DNA from: an uncultured Sutterella sp.
Lineage (GTDB): Bacteria > Pseudomonadota > Gammaproteobacteria > Burkholderiales > Burkholderiaceae_F
Reading direction: 5' to 3'
Length of the DNA stretch: 64,000 nt
Assembly: GCA_905197905.1 (NCBI GenBank)
Contig: CAJKAP010000012.1
Span: 6,563 to 70,562 of the forward strand
The first letter of the stretch is position 1. The number at the start of each line of letters is the position of its first letter. The notes beneath the pieces are model-generated. The model saw nothing but the letters and a program-made list of their open reading frames with translations. It was not told the DNA's origin and did no database searches. Made by a program: the position numbers and the translations under genes. Positions 35,608 through 44,217 of this stretch are shown here, piece by piece.

Positions 35608-37446
35608 TTAGTGCGCGCGATCAAAGGTGACGGTCACAGCAATGCCACTGGGCTCTCGACGATTGACCACGAATCGAGCACCATGCTCATCGACGATATT
35701 GCGCACAATCGCAAGCCCTAACCCTAAGCCCTCAGGCTTCACGCTTTCACTCACGCTCTTGAGTTTTGCAAAGTCCGCCTCGCTAATCGCAGGGCCATTA
35801 TCCGCTACGGTGACGCTCACCTCTTTTTCAAAAAGATTGAGCGTAATACTCACCTGCGCTGCGGCCTTATCTTCTTTGTTGGTGAGCGCTTCGTGGGCGT
35901 TTTTGAGGAGGTTAATAAAGAGCAGTTCAACCTCTAGCCCATGCCCCATGATCATGACGCCTGGCGGCAGAGGATTGGGAGAAAGTACCATTTTGCCCAC
36001 ACGGAAAGATTCACTTTCGCGCACTGCAGCCATAATGGAGGCTGAGAGGTCAACTGGTTCATGCTCTGAGAGATCGCGCTTTGCGTACGAGCGCACACGA
36101 TCTACAATCGTTGCGATGCGCTTAGCTTCGCGCTCTGCCCCACTCACTGCCTGATCAATCACGGTATCGGGCGTTGGCGCATTCGCTTCCTTCCCTTCTC
36201 CACCGTGCTGCAACTTCCACTTGAGAATAGCGGTGTAGTTAATGACAGAGGTCACGGGTTGCTTTAACTCATGCGCAATCATGGCACAGAGCTGGCTAAT
36301 CGCCCCCATGCGCTCCATTTGCTTGAGTTTTTCACGAGTCGCAAGTTCTGCCTTTTGGAGTTTGTCGCGCTCCGTCAAACTCGCTTGCAGTTCTGAAGTG
36401 CGACGGCGCACTAAGCGGCGCAAACGCCATTCGTTTAAAAGAAGGAAGGCCAGAATCGCCACGGCGCCAACCACGTAGGCCTGATAGCGTGCCCAAAGAG
36501 AGTTGAGCGATTTGTCGTCAAGGTAGGACCATGCTCCCAAATGCAGTTTTTCTTGAAGGGCACGCACACTGTGAAAGTCGCTCGTGACCTGCCAGGAGTA
36601 CCCTGCTTCGTCTGGAATCGTGCTCAAAAGCGCAAAGGCAATGTCCTTTGAGAGATCAGGATCCGTGTCAGGCAGTGCCGCAGCAATCATGTCAGGAAAA
36701 AGACTGGTGGAATGTTGGCAGGCAAGTGAATCTTCTTTCTTGGTATTGAGAACACGTAGTGCGCCTTTAGCCAGCAAACCATCCTTTTCCGCGCGCTCGA
36801 CCAAACACGCAGGCACAATCCCTGCATCATAGTGCCCAGAAAGCACACCTGAGAGCACATTTGGCATCCCATAGCCAAAGAAATCTACGGTAGAAAAATA
36901 GCGCTTTGCTTCGGCAGGGGTGCGATTCATTTCATCGCTTAGCGCGAGCCAGCCATCCAATGCATTAGGGAGTGTGGCAAGAAGTTTTTTTCCGGCTAAA
37001 TCTGGAATTCCCTGCAAGTCTTTACGATCGCTTCGCACAACAAGAGCCCCGCCCACTGAGCGACTGGGGTCCTTAGCTAGACTAATTTTGCGCGTTGCAA
37101 TTGGGTGTACGGCCACTTTGTCCATCAAAGTGACAACAAAGGCAACGGGTGCCACGAAAACATCTGGCTTAGCAAGCGCAAGATCACTCTCAAGCGTCAA
37201 CCCTGAAAGACGGGCAACGGTAATACGACGATTGGGGAGTGCTTTTGAGAGGGCATTGACCATTGGGTCAATGGTGGAAGCCACGAAATCGGGCTCTGCG
37301 GATTCCACAAACCCTACAACAACGGGAGGAAGAGGGGGCGCATAGTCAGGCGTAGCATTCGAGGTGGACGCTACTCCTGAGAGCACGAGTGCGCAGAGCG
37401 CCAATCGGGCGCTCTGTTGATAGCTAAAAGGTTTCCCTTCTCTCAT
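35608..37446 (-). CDS. TtrS-like sensor histidine kinase with periplasmic PhnD-type domain
   Basis: A 612-residue kinase: signal/first membrane segment, a periplasmic phosphonate-binding-like (PhnD/TtrS) domain (~35-310, VVVGFVESAEPDF, KPDVFVAPVAFVV, GYGMPNVLSGVLSGHYDAGIV), one membrane helix (~322-342), a coiled linker, then HELKQPVTSVINY (phospho-His), NLLKNAHEAL (N box) and GLGLGLAIV (G box). This layout is that of tetrathionate/thiosulfate sensors TtrS and ThsS. It lies 21 bases after thrB, so it may be read from the thr transcript. Its probable response regulator is at 31.1-31.7 kb. The ligand is unknown. Confidence 0.8.
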   Translation of the reverse strand: MREGKPFSYQQSARLALCALVLSGVASTSNATPDYAPPLPPVVVGFVESAEPDFVASTIDPMVNALSKALPNRRITVARLSGLTLESDLALAKPDVFVAPVAFVVTLMDKVAVHPIATRKISLAKDPSRSVGGALVVRSDRKDLQGIPDLAGKKLLATLPNALDGWLALSDEMNRTPAEAKRYFSTVDFFGYGMPNVLSGVLSGHYDAGIVPACLVERAEKDGLLAKGALRVLNTKKEDSLACQHSTSLFPDMIAAALPDTDPDLSKDIAFALLSTIPDEAGYSWQVTSDFHSVRALQEKLHLGAWSYLDDKSLNSLWARYQAYVVGAVAILAFLLLNEWRLRRLVRRRTSELQASLTERDKLQKAELATREKLKQMERMGAISQLCAMIAHELKQPVTSVINYTAILKWKLQHGGEGKEANAPTPDTVIDQAVSGAEREAKRIATIVDRVRSYAKRDLSEHEPVDLSASIMAAVRESESFRVGKMVLSPNPLPPGVMIMGHGLEVELLFINLLKNAHEALTNKEDKAAAQVSITLNLFEKEVSVTVADNGPAISEADFAKLKSVSESVKPEGLGLGLAIVRNIVDEHGARFVVNRREPSGIAVTVTFDRAH

Positions 37447-37467
37447 AGCACTCTATGAGCCAAAGCC

Positions 37468-38349
37468 TTATGCCTTGACCTGAACGGTTGCCCCATCAGC
37501 CGCCTGAAGTGGCAAAACTTTAAATTGCGGATATTCCTCACGCAGTGCCTTCAAGACCTTTTGGGCCACCGCATCGGAATCCGCCACCGCCATCAAGGTC
37601 GAACCAGAACCGCTAATAAAGAGCGTAGCAGCACCATTGGCTTTGGCAATCTCACGGACTTTTTCATAGTCTGGAATCAACGTCGCGCGCAAGGGTTCAT
37701 GCAAACGGTCTTCGCAAGCAGCGGCGAGCAATGAGGCACTTCCCTTTTCGAGCGCCTTGGCCGTGGCCAAAGCGTGCGAGATATTAAAGACCGCGTCAGC
37801 AAAAGGCACCGTAGACTTTAAGAGGCGGCGTGCTTCATGCGTGCTTACTTCGTAATTCGGGATCACGGCAATAAAGTGCCAACGAGCATTGATGTCGTAG
37901 GGAAGCGACTTCGCTTCGCCTTCGCTCACAAAACTCGCGCAAAGCCCACCAAAGAGCGCCGGAGCAACGTTATCAGGATGACCTTCTAGGGCGTTCAAAA
38001 TCTGAAAGAGTTCCTGATGGTCTAAGCGGTTCCCTAAAAACACATTAGCCGTCAAAACACCAGCCACTAGGCAGGTGCTAGAAGACCCCAGCCCACGTGC
38101 TACAGGCACTTCAGCATTAATTTGAATCTTCACGCCAGGAGGGACTTCACCCACTTTGTCGTAGACGCACTTAAAGGCTTGCCAAACGAGATTATCCTCA
38201 TTGGCATATTCTGCGGGGCAACCTTCAATGACGAGCTTTTCAGCAGGTTCAAAGACAAATTCGCTCCAAAGCGAAAGGGCCAACCCCATGCAGTCAAAGC
38301 CTGGACCAATATTGGCCGTCGTCGCGGGAACTTTTACCGTCACTTTCAT
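37468..38349 (-). CDS. thrB: Homoserine kinase
   Basis: A 293-residue GHMP kinase: VKVPATTANIGPGFDCMGLALS at the N terminus, ATP loop VARGLGSSST and SGSGSTLMA near the C terminus. It phosphorylates homoserine with ATP. It follows thrC by 24 bases and has GGGAGA upstream. With thrC, hom, lysC and asd it completes the aspartate-to-threonine route within this window. Confidence 0.93.
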   Translation of the reverse strand: MKVTVKVPATTANIGPGFDCMGLALSLWSEFVFEPAEKLVIEGCPAEYANEDNLVWQAFKCVYDKVGEVPPGVKIQINAEVPVARGLGSSSTCLVAGVLTANVFLGNRLDHQELFQILNALEGHPDNVAPALFGGLCASFVSEGEAKSLPYDINARWHFIAVIPNYEVSTHEARRLLKSTVPFADAVFNISHALATAKALEKGSASLLAAACEDRLHEPLRATLIPDYEKVREIAKANGAATLFISGSGSTLMAVADSDAVAQKVLKALREEYPQFKVLPLQAADGATVQVKA

Positions 38350-38373
38350 CGTTTTTTCTCCCTAGTGGCGTTC

Positions 38374-39840
38374 TTACTTGAAGATACGATTCATGGCGCC
38401 TTCTACGAAGCTGCCCATCTGAGCAACTTCAAGCACATCCGTGTGGCGCACAGGCTTTTCACGCAAACTGCTTAACGCGACTGGTGGTGTAGTCTTGGTA
38501 AGTTCTTGAAGCTTTACCATCACTGCAAAGTCATCGAGCCCGTCGCTTCCACCCTTCACAATCGCGCCATAGACATCACGACTAAATTTGTAGGGACTAG
38601 CGGTCGAAAGAACCACCATCGGCACGTCATCTTCTTTCACTTCACGGGCGACTTTCACTGCGACGGCCGTATGCGGATCAATCACGCGACCTTCTTTTTC
38701 CCAGACTTCACGAATGGTTTCGCGCGTTTCATCGTCAGTCGCAAAGCCGCAGAAGAAGGTGTGCTGAATTTCACGAAGCATATTAGCGGGCACCTGATAA
38801 ACACCCTCTTCTTTCAAGTCTTTCATGAAAGCCGCAACCTGTTCGGTGTTCTTCCCCGAGACATAGTAAAGAAGACGCTCTAAATTGCTCGAAATCAGGA
38901 TGTCCATACTGGGACTGATCGTCTTTTCAAAGTTGCGACGACGATCGTAAACACCAGTCAATAAGAAGTCGGTCAACACGTGGTTGGCGTTACTCGCCAC
39001 CACTAAGCGACGAACCGGTAAGCCCATCAGTTTGGCAAAGTAACCCGCCAACACATCACCAAAGTTCCCCGTCGGGACGGCAAAGTCGACTTCGTCACCC
39101 AGCTGGATAGCGCCCTTTAAAAGCAGCTGACGGTAGGCGTCAAAGTAGTAAACCACCTGGGGAGCCAAACGACCAATATTGATGGAGTTAGCGCTTGAAA
39201 GACGCACATCAGCACGAGGGGAACCTTTCTGGAAGAGTTCTTTCACAGCGCTTTGTACATCGTCAAAATTGCCTTTGACAGAGGCAACTGCCACGTTTTC
39301 GCCCGCCTGCGTCACCATCTGCAAGCGCTGAATATCGCTGACCTTCCCTTCTGGGTAGAAAACAGCAATGCCAATGTCTTTCACATCTTGGAAACCTGCC
39401 AAAGCAGCTTTACCCGTGTCGCCACTCGTCGCGGTCGCGATCATCACCTTGTCGCTCTTGTCTTTGAGACCCAAGGACATCAACTGCGGCAATAAGCAAA
39501 GCGCTAAGTCTTTAAAAGCAGACGTGGGACCATGATAGAGCTCAAGCAACCAGTCGCGACCTAAAGCGGTCACTGGCGTAATTTCTTCCGTGGCGAACTT
39601 CCCTTTATAGGCACGTTCCACAGCACCTGTGAGCTCATCGGTTGAAAAATCATCAAGAAGAATGGAGAGCACCCGCACCGCGAGGCTACTGTAGGATTCG
39701 TTGGTGAGCGTAGCGAGATCAATCTTCTTTTCGCCCAACGCATCACTCACAAAAAGACCACCATCGTCGCTCAACCCTTGAACAATCGCCGTGCGAGCAT
39801 CGACGGCATGATCGGTAGAGCGCGTGCTGTGATAAAGCAT
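38374..39840 (-). CDS. thrC: Threonine synthase
   Basis: A 488-residue pyridoxal phosphate enzyme: LYHSTR at the start, HGPTSAFKDLALCLLPQLM with the cofactor Lys, ATSGDTGKAAL and PTGNFGDVLAGY binding phosphate. Length matches the long bacterial/yeast type. It converts O-phosphohomoserine to threonine. ATG 39840 has AAGGA upstream. First gene of thrC-thrB-kinase on the minus strand. Confidence 0.95.
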   Translation of the reverse strand: MLYHSTRSTDHAVDARTAIVQGLSDDGGLFVSDALGEKKIDLATLTNESYSSLAVRVLSILLDDFSTDELTGAVERAYKGKFATEEITPVTALGRDWLLELYHGPTSAFKDLALCLLPQLMSLGLKDKSDKVMIATATSGDTGKAALAGFQDVKDIGIAVFYPEGKVSDIQRLQMVTQAGENVAVASVKGNFDDVQSAVKELFQKGSPRADVRLSSANSINIGRLAPQVVYYFDAYRQLLLKGAIQLGDEVDFAVPTGNFGDVLAGYFAKLMGLPVRRLVVASNANHVLTDFLLTGVYDRRRNFEKTISPSMDILISSNLERLLYYVSGKNTEQVAAFMKDLKEEGVYQVPANMLREIQHTFFCGFATDDETRETIREVWEKEGRVIDPHTAVAVKVAREVKEDDVPMVVLSTASPYKFSRDVYGAIVKGGSDGLDDFAVMVKLQELTKTTPPVALSSLREKPVRHTDVLEVAQMGSFVEGAMNRIFK

Positions 39841-39990
39841 AATTTTTCCTTCTTACTTGGCAATAATTTTTGAGGCGCAATCAGCCCCTTAAAGACAAAT
39901 ATCTTTTCATTGTTGCACATTTCGTGCTCAAGGGGGATTTCTGAAGATGACTTGTTAGCGCTCTACCCTTCTGAAGAACGCTTCTCCGCT

Positions 39991-40656
39991 TTATCGACGG
40001 AAACGTTGATATCCCCAGCCAATCAGCATCAAAACGAGGAAAAGAGCGACAACAGCGCAGGCTAAAAGGCAGCATGACGCCATGTCCATGAATTTCCACT
40101 GAGGAATGAGATACCAACCATCCGCAGATTGGTAGAGGTGAATGAAGTAAGCCTGAATATCAGAGAGTTCTGCCCCACGTGGCACAATTGGCGCATCGTA
40201 CCCGCAGTCGCCCGTTGGCTTAAACCAACTTGGCGCCCACTTGTCGAGTGGCAACCCAAAAGGAAAAGCGGGTTCCGAAGAACACCCCTGCATCCCAAAA
40301 AGGTCGTCCATATCGTCAGAATGGACAGCGTGGTGCATTTTTGCTAAATGAAGAGCACAAAGCGTTGTGTAGATGAGCCCATAAATACTCACCACATAAC
40401 CTGCCAACTTTAGTAGCACCGCTTTCGGATTGATCATCGCAATGATGGCGCCCAACGCAATCACTAAATTTCCATAGCGAATAAAGACACACTGCTCACA
40501 AGGATGCATGAAAAACCATTCTTGGAAAATGTAGTGTGCAACGAGCACCATCGCGATCATCGCCGCCGCAATAATCCCCCAAGGCCAACGAGTATCCTGC
40601 CAATCAGCCAAGGTGTTTAATGGATCATGAGCAAGATTTTTAAAGAAACGAATCAT
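39991..40656 (-). CDS. dsbI: DsbI-like membrane disulfide oxidoreductase
   Basis: A 221-residue DsbB-family protein with four to five membrane helices. Two cysteine pairs: Cys53/Cys56 in HPCEQCVF and Cys125/Cys151 in the periplasmic loop. The long second loop fits DsbI rather than DsbB. It would reoxidise the DsbL-like protein encoded just upstream and pass electrons to quinone. Confidence 0.8.
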   Translation of the reverse strand: MIRFFKNLAHDPLNTLADWQDTRWPWGIIAAAMIAMVLVAHYIFQEWFFMHPCEQCVFIRYGNLVIALGAIIAMINPKAVLLKLAGYVVSIYGLIYTTLCALHLAKMHHAVHSDDMDDLFGMQGCSSEPAFPFGLPLDKWAPSWFKPTGDCGYDAPIVPRGAELSDIQAYFIHLYQSADGWYLIPQWKFMDMASCCLLACAVVALFLVLMLIGWGYQRFRR

Positions 40657-40685
40657 GGAGCTACTTTCAATGCAGATTTAAAGAG

Positions 40686-40718
40686 GAAGGGCTCTGTCGT
40701 TTTCCTGCAGAGCCCTTC
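40686..40718 (-). terminator. Hairpin between dsbL and dsbI
   Basis: AAGGGCTCTG (40687-40696) pairs with CAGAGCCCTT (40708-40717). On the minus strand CCTCTTT follows. Position between two cooperating genes suggests partial termination that lowers dsbI relative to dsbL. Confidence 0.6.
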
Positions 40719-40733
40719 TAGAAAGAGAATGAA

Positions 40734-41405
40734 TTAGGGCAACGCTTTGAGTTCTTTGATGGTCTCAAACATCGCATCAAGGCTACGAATGCTCTTAATC
40801 ATGATGAGATATTTGCCGTTGACAACGTAGGCAGGAATTCCCTGAATCTTGGCAATGGCATAACTGTTAGACCATTCTTTTCTCAGTGCTTGCACTTCGG
40901 GAGAGGTGCGCTCTTTATTGAATTCGTCAAGCGTCACGCCAGTCGCCTTCGTGAGCGTTTCTAAGAACTGCGCTTCGCCACCGTCCCAACGTTCGCCCAT
41001 ACGATGGTAGTCTCCATAAAGCGTCTTCGTTGCTTTAGAGAAAAGGCTGTCAGGGGACTCAATATCGCGCCCCGCCGCCTTATCTTTTAAGAGACAAATA
41101 ATAAAGAATTCTGTGGCCACTACGCCATACTTAGCACGCGTTTCTAAGTGCACGGGTTTAAACTTTAGCCCCAGTTCTTTTTCAACACGTGGCAAAAGTT
41201 TGGGATCAACGCGATCGTCATACTTGTAGCAAAACGGGCAGTCGTAGCTAAAAATTTTGATAAGCGTCCCCTCACTATTCGGAAATGGGGTTTCAAGCCT
41301 CACATAGTCTTCGCCTTCAGTGAGTGCAGAAGCGGGCAAACTCACCCCCATTAAAGCAGCGCTCAATGTGAATGCCATCAATTTCAACGTATTGCGACGT
41401 AACAT
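40734..41405 (-). CDS. dsbL: DsbL-like periplasmic thiol:disulfide oxidoreductase
   Basis: A 223-residue DsbA-family protein with a signal peptide (to ~residue 27) and active site Cys56-Pro-Phe-Cys59 in FSYDCPFCYK. IQGIPAYVVNGKY holds the cis-Pro loop. Together with DsbI it forms a dedicated oxidase pair; in other bacteria this pair serves arylsulfate sulfotransferase, which is not in the window. Clients here may be the many exported flavoproteins and cytochromes. Confidence 0.8.
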   Translation of the reverse strand: MLRRNTLKLMAFTLSAALMGVSLPASALTEGEDYVRLETPFPNSEGTLIKIFSYDCPFCYKYDDRVDPKLLPRVEKELGLKFKPVHLETRAKYGVVATEFFIICLLKDKAAGRDIESPDSLFSKATKTLYGDYHRMGERWDGGEAQFLETLTKATGVTLDEFNKERTSPEVQALRKEWSNSYAIAKIQGIPAYVVNGKYLIMIKSIRSLDAMFETIKELKALP

Positions 41406-41444
41406 ACTTATTCTCCAAATCTCCTCATTGCGAGGAATGTCTAA

Positions 41445-41472
41445 GGGTAGTCAGTTTTGCGACTAACTACCC
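41445..41472 (-). other. Leader hairpin upstream of dsbL
   Basis: GGTAGT (41446-41451) pairs with ACTACC (41466-41471) with an inner AGT/ACT extension, about 40 bases before the start. No function assigned. Confidence 0.3.
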
Positions 41473-41628
41473 TCTTTGGTTCAATCTTACTGTGTTTTGA
41501 GAAAAGCTGAGAAAACTTTCTCCTGCTCTCCGCCTCGCTTCTCCTCAAAACAAATGTGGCGTGGTCTTGCACTCCCAAAAGAGAAATACAAAAAACCACA
41601 CTACACTGTTGTCCTCATTTTAAGCAGT

Positions 41629-42909
41629 TTATGCTTCTACCCCGTTTAAACGAGAAAGCATTTTTTCAAACATCTGCAAGCCAAACAGCATGCATTCGGG
41701 TTGAATGTCAAAATTGGCACGATGGTGTCCTGGATGTTGCGTTCCATAGAGGAAAAAGACCGCTTGCCCACCTTTTTCAATCACTCGTCTCATGAAATGA
41801 GTGCAGTCTTCCGACGCGCTGGGACGGCTTTCCTCTTGAACATTTTTCACCTGGGGAATTGTTTTAGCCACTTCAAGAGCAATTTTCACCAACCCTTCTG
41901 ATACAGGCAAGGTGCTAGCGCGCCCTACGGCTTTCACTTCTTGTTCAACCCCGTAAGTCATTGCGATACCTTTAGCGATTTGGTAGACCTGAGACTCCAG
42001 ATAATCATTGACCTCCTCAACAACCCCTCGAGTCTCCACTTGCATTTTGGCATGAACTGGGGTGACATTACGTCCTTCTCCAGCGACGAGTGTTCCGACA
42101 CTCACGCGGCTATCTCCAGCACTGTGACGAGGTATTCCGCCAATCATCAAAGCGCAGGCAGCAGCGGCCATCAAGGCGCTACGACCTTTCTCAGGGTCAC
42201 TGCCCGCATGAGAAGGTTGCCCCGTAAACTCAATATCGAGCTTAGAGCTCGCTAACAAGCCACCTGTTAAAACAAAAATTTCGCCCAATTTAGCCTGTCC
42301 ACCAACGTGTGCCCCCATAAAGTAATCAACGTCATCCACAATACCTGCGCACGACATTGCATAAGCGCCACGGCAGCCTTCTTCTGCAGGCTGGAAGATA
42401 AAACGGATTTTGCCCTTGAGCTTATCTTTGTTCTCCGCTACCCATTTCACAACACTCAAACCAACAGAGGTATGGACATCATGTCCACAAGCGTGCATAA
42501 GTCCAGGATTTAACGATGCAAAACCTTCCTGATTGGGGATATGATCTTCAGCTCCTGTCTCTTGCACACAAACACAGTCCATATCAAAGCGACAAGCTGT
42601 CGTGGGACCAGGGCGTCCCGTGTCAATTTCCGCAACGACACCAGTCACCCCATTGAGAGACTCGATGAACTCAGAAGGAACGCCCCAAGAAATAGCGCGT
42701 TCCATTGCTTTTCGCACTTTTTCTTCATCGCGACCCATTACACTTTGAGGGTCCACTAACCCATGGCCTGTTCGATAAGAAACACCTAATGATTCAAGCC
42801 GCTTTGCAACATAATAGGTCGCGAAGAACTCAGTCCATCCTTCTTCAGGATGTTGGTGCAGTGTTTGACGATCTTTCTTTAACTGCTTTAAAAGCACTTC
42901 TTTGTCCAT
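41629..42909 (-). CDS. AbgA-like M20 amidase
   Basis: A 426-residue M20 metallohydrolase of the AbgA (p-aminobenzoyl-glutamate hydrolase) type: LHQHPEEGWTEFFATYYVA at the N terminus, CRFDMDCVCVQE, MHACGHDVHTSV and QPAEEGCRGAYAM metal/catalytic motifs, and SEDCTHFMRRV late. AbgA normally needs an AbgB partner, absent here. It is cytoplasmic and last in the six-gene minus-strand locus 41.6-49.7 kb. It would hydrolyse an amide bond of the imported compound or of a product of the lyase. The second of two adjacent ATGs is better spaced from GGGAG. Confidence 0.8.
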   Translation of the reverse strand: MDKEVLLKQLKKDRQTLHQHPEEGWTEFFATYYVAKRLESLGVSYRTGHGLVDPQSVMGRDEEKVRKAMERAISWGVPSEFIESLNGVTGVVAEIDTGRPGPTTACRFDMDCVCVQETGAEDHIPNQEGFASLNPGLMHACGHDVHTSVGLSVVKWVAENKDKLKGKIRFIFQPAEEGCRGAYAMSCAGIVDDVDYFMGAHVGGQAKLGEIFVLTGGLLASSKLDIEFTGQPSHAGSDPEKGRSALMAAAACALMIGGIPRHSAGDSRVSVGTLVAGEGRNVTPVHAKMQVETRGVVEEVNDYLESQVYQIAKGIAMTYGVEQEVKAVGRASTLPVSEGLVKIALEVAKTIPQVKNVQEESRPSASEDCTHFMRRVIEKGGQAVFFLYGTQHPGHHRANFDIQPECMLFGLQMFEKMLSRLNGVEA

Positions 42910-42956
42910 CATTTTCTCCCTAAGAACCTTCCTGTTCGTTCAGTTCACTAGGCAAA

Positions 42957-44216
42957 TCAGAGTTTCACTCGAGCCTGTAGCCGAGAACAAAGCCACGCGA
43001 GAACTAAACCTATAGCAGAAAAAAACATTCCAACGTATGCGCATTCATAAAATGTCCACCCCGAAGCCTGTAAAGACTTCATTAGCATCGGTCCAAGTAG
43101 ACCCGCCATAGCGAACCCAGTAAACATGAAGCCGTAATTGACGCTCGCATTCACCACCCCAAACTGTTCCGCAGTGAGCCCTGGATAAATTCCCATAAAT
43201 GCCCCAAAAGAGATCCCAACGCCTAACGCTCCACAAATAAAGAGAATGTGTTCATCTGGCGTAGCATGACTCATGGCAAAAATACCCAAAGCCGCCGAAA
43301 CTAAGGCGATACTCAAAACACTCAATCGACCTATTTTGTCTGAGAGGCCTCCAGAGATGAGTCGAGAAGCCATATTAGCGAGTGCAATCGCAGAAACTAT
43401 CCCCGCAGCCTCTGCAACCGTAAACCCCGCATGAATACGAGCCAATGTAGCGGCTTGAGAAATCACCATCATCGCAGGCATCGCCCCGCACATTAAAAGA
43501 GCGAGCATCGGCCAGAAAGTCGTACTGCGTAACATTTCAGACCAGCGATACTGCTTTGGCAACACTTGGTTTGCGCTACCTTGTGGTGAGTCTTTAGCAA
43601 AAAAAGTTCCAAAACTATCTGGGCATCGCTCAAAGACAAAGCTTCCTGCGACAATCACTACCCCAAAAAAGGCTCCCAGCATTAAGAAAGTATTGTCAAC
43701 TCCATATTGCGAAATGAGCATATGAGCAACGGGCGGTAAAACAACCGAACTCAACCCATAAGCAGCTGTGGCAATTCCTCCGACAAGGCCACGCTTATCA
43801 GGGAAAAAGCGCATCGCTGTACTAATACCAGCACCGTAAGTGAGCCCAAGCCCGAGTCCATAAACCACTCCATAGGCTAGCGTGATCCCTGTCGGAGTAT
43901 TCATTAGCCCACAAAGAGCCATGCCTCCCCCAACAAAAAGGCCACCGCAGAACACTACGTAGCGCGGACCAAGACGATCATTAATGGCGCCACCCAAAAT
44001 CATGGGAAGAGGGGCTAATCCGTTGGCGAGCCCAAACGCAATTGCTAAATCGCCTGCGCTCAAAGTAACCCCTGTCGTTTGTGTAAGCCATTCTGCTGCG
44101 GCTGCAGACAAAACGCTCCAGGCATAAATCGATCCTAGACAAAGATTAATGAGGCAAATCACCGCTAGAAGCCACCAGCGCTTTTTCAGTAGGCGTTCGT
44201 GTTCTTTCATCTTCAT
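42957..44216 (-). CDS. MFS carrier, oxalate/formate antiporter-like (OFA)
   Basis: A 419-residue twelve-helix major facilitator protein. WWLLAVICLINLCLGSIYAWSVLS at helix 1 is typical of the OFA group, and GGAINDRLGPRYV and SDKIGRLSVL are the loop 2-3 and 8-9 motifs. OFA members move small carboxylates. It starts one base after the lyase stop. Probably exports or exchanges a carboxylate product of the locus, or provides a second uptake route. Confidence 0.8.
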   Translation of the reverse strand: MKMKEHERLLKKRWWLLAVICLINLCLGSIYAWSVLSAAAAEWLTQTTGVTLSAGDLAIAFGLANGLAPLPMILGGAINDRLGPRYVVFCGGLFVGGGMALCGLMNTPTGITLAYGVVYGLGLGLTYGAGISTAMRFFPDKRGLVGGIATAAYGLSSVVLPPVAHMLISQYGVDNTFLMLGAFFGVVIVAGSFVFERCPDSFGTFFAKDSPQGSANQVLPKQYRWSEMLRSTTFWPMLALLMCGAMPAMMVISQAATLARIHAGFTVAEAAGIVSAIALANMASRLISGGLSDKIGRLSVLSIALVSAALGIFAMSHATPDEHILFICGALGVGISFGAFMGIYPGLTAEQFGVVNASVNYGFMFTGFAMAGLLGPMLMKSLQASGWTFYECAYVGMFFSAIGLVLAWLCSRLQARVKL

Positions 44217-44217
44217 C

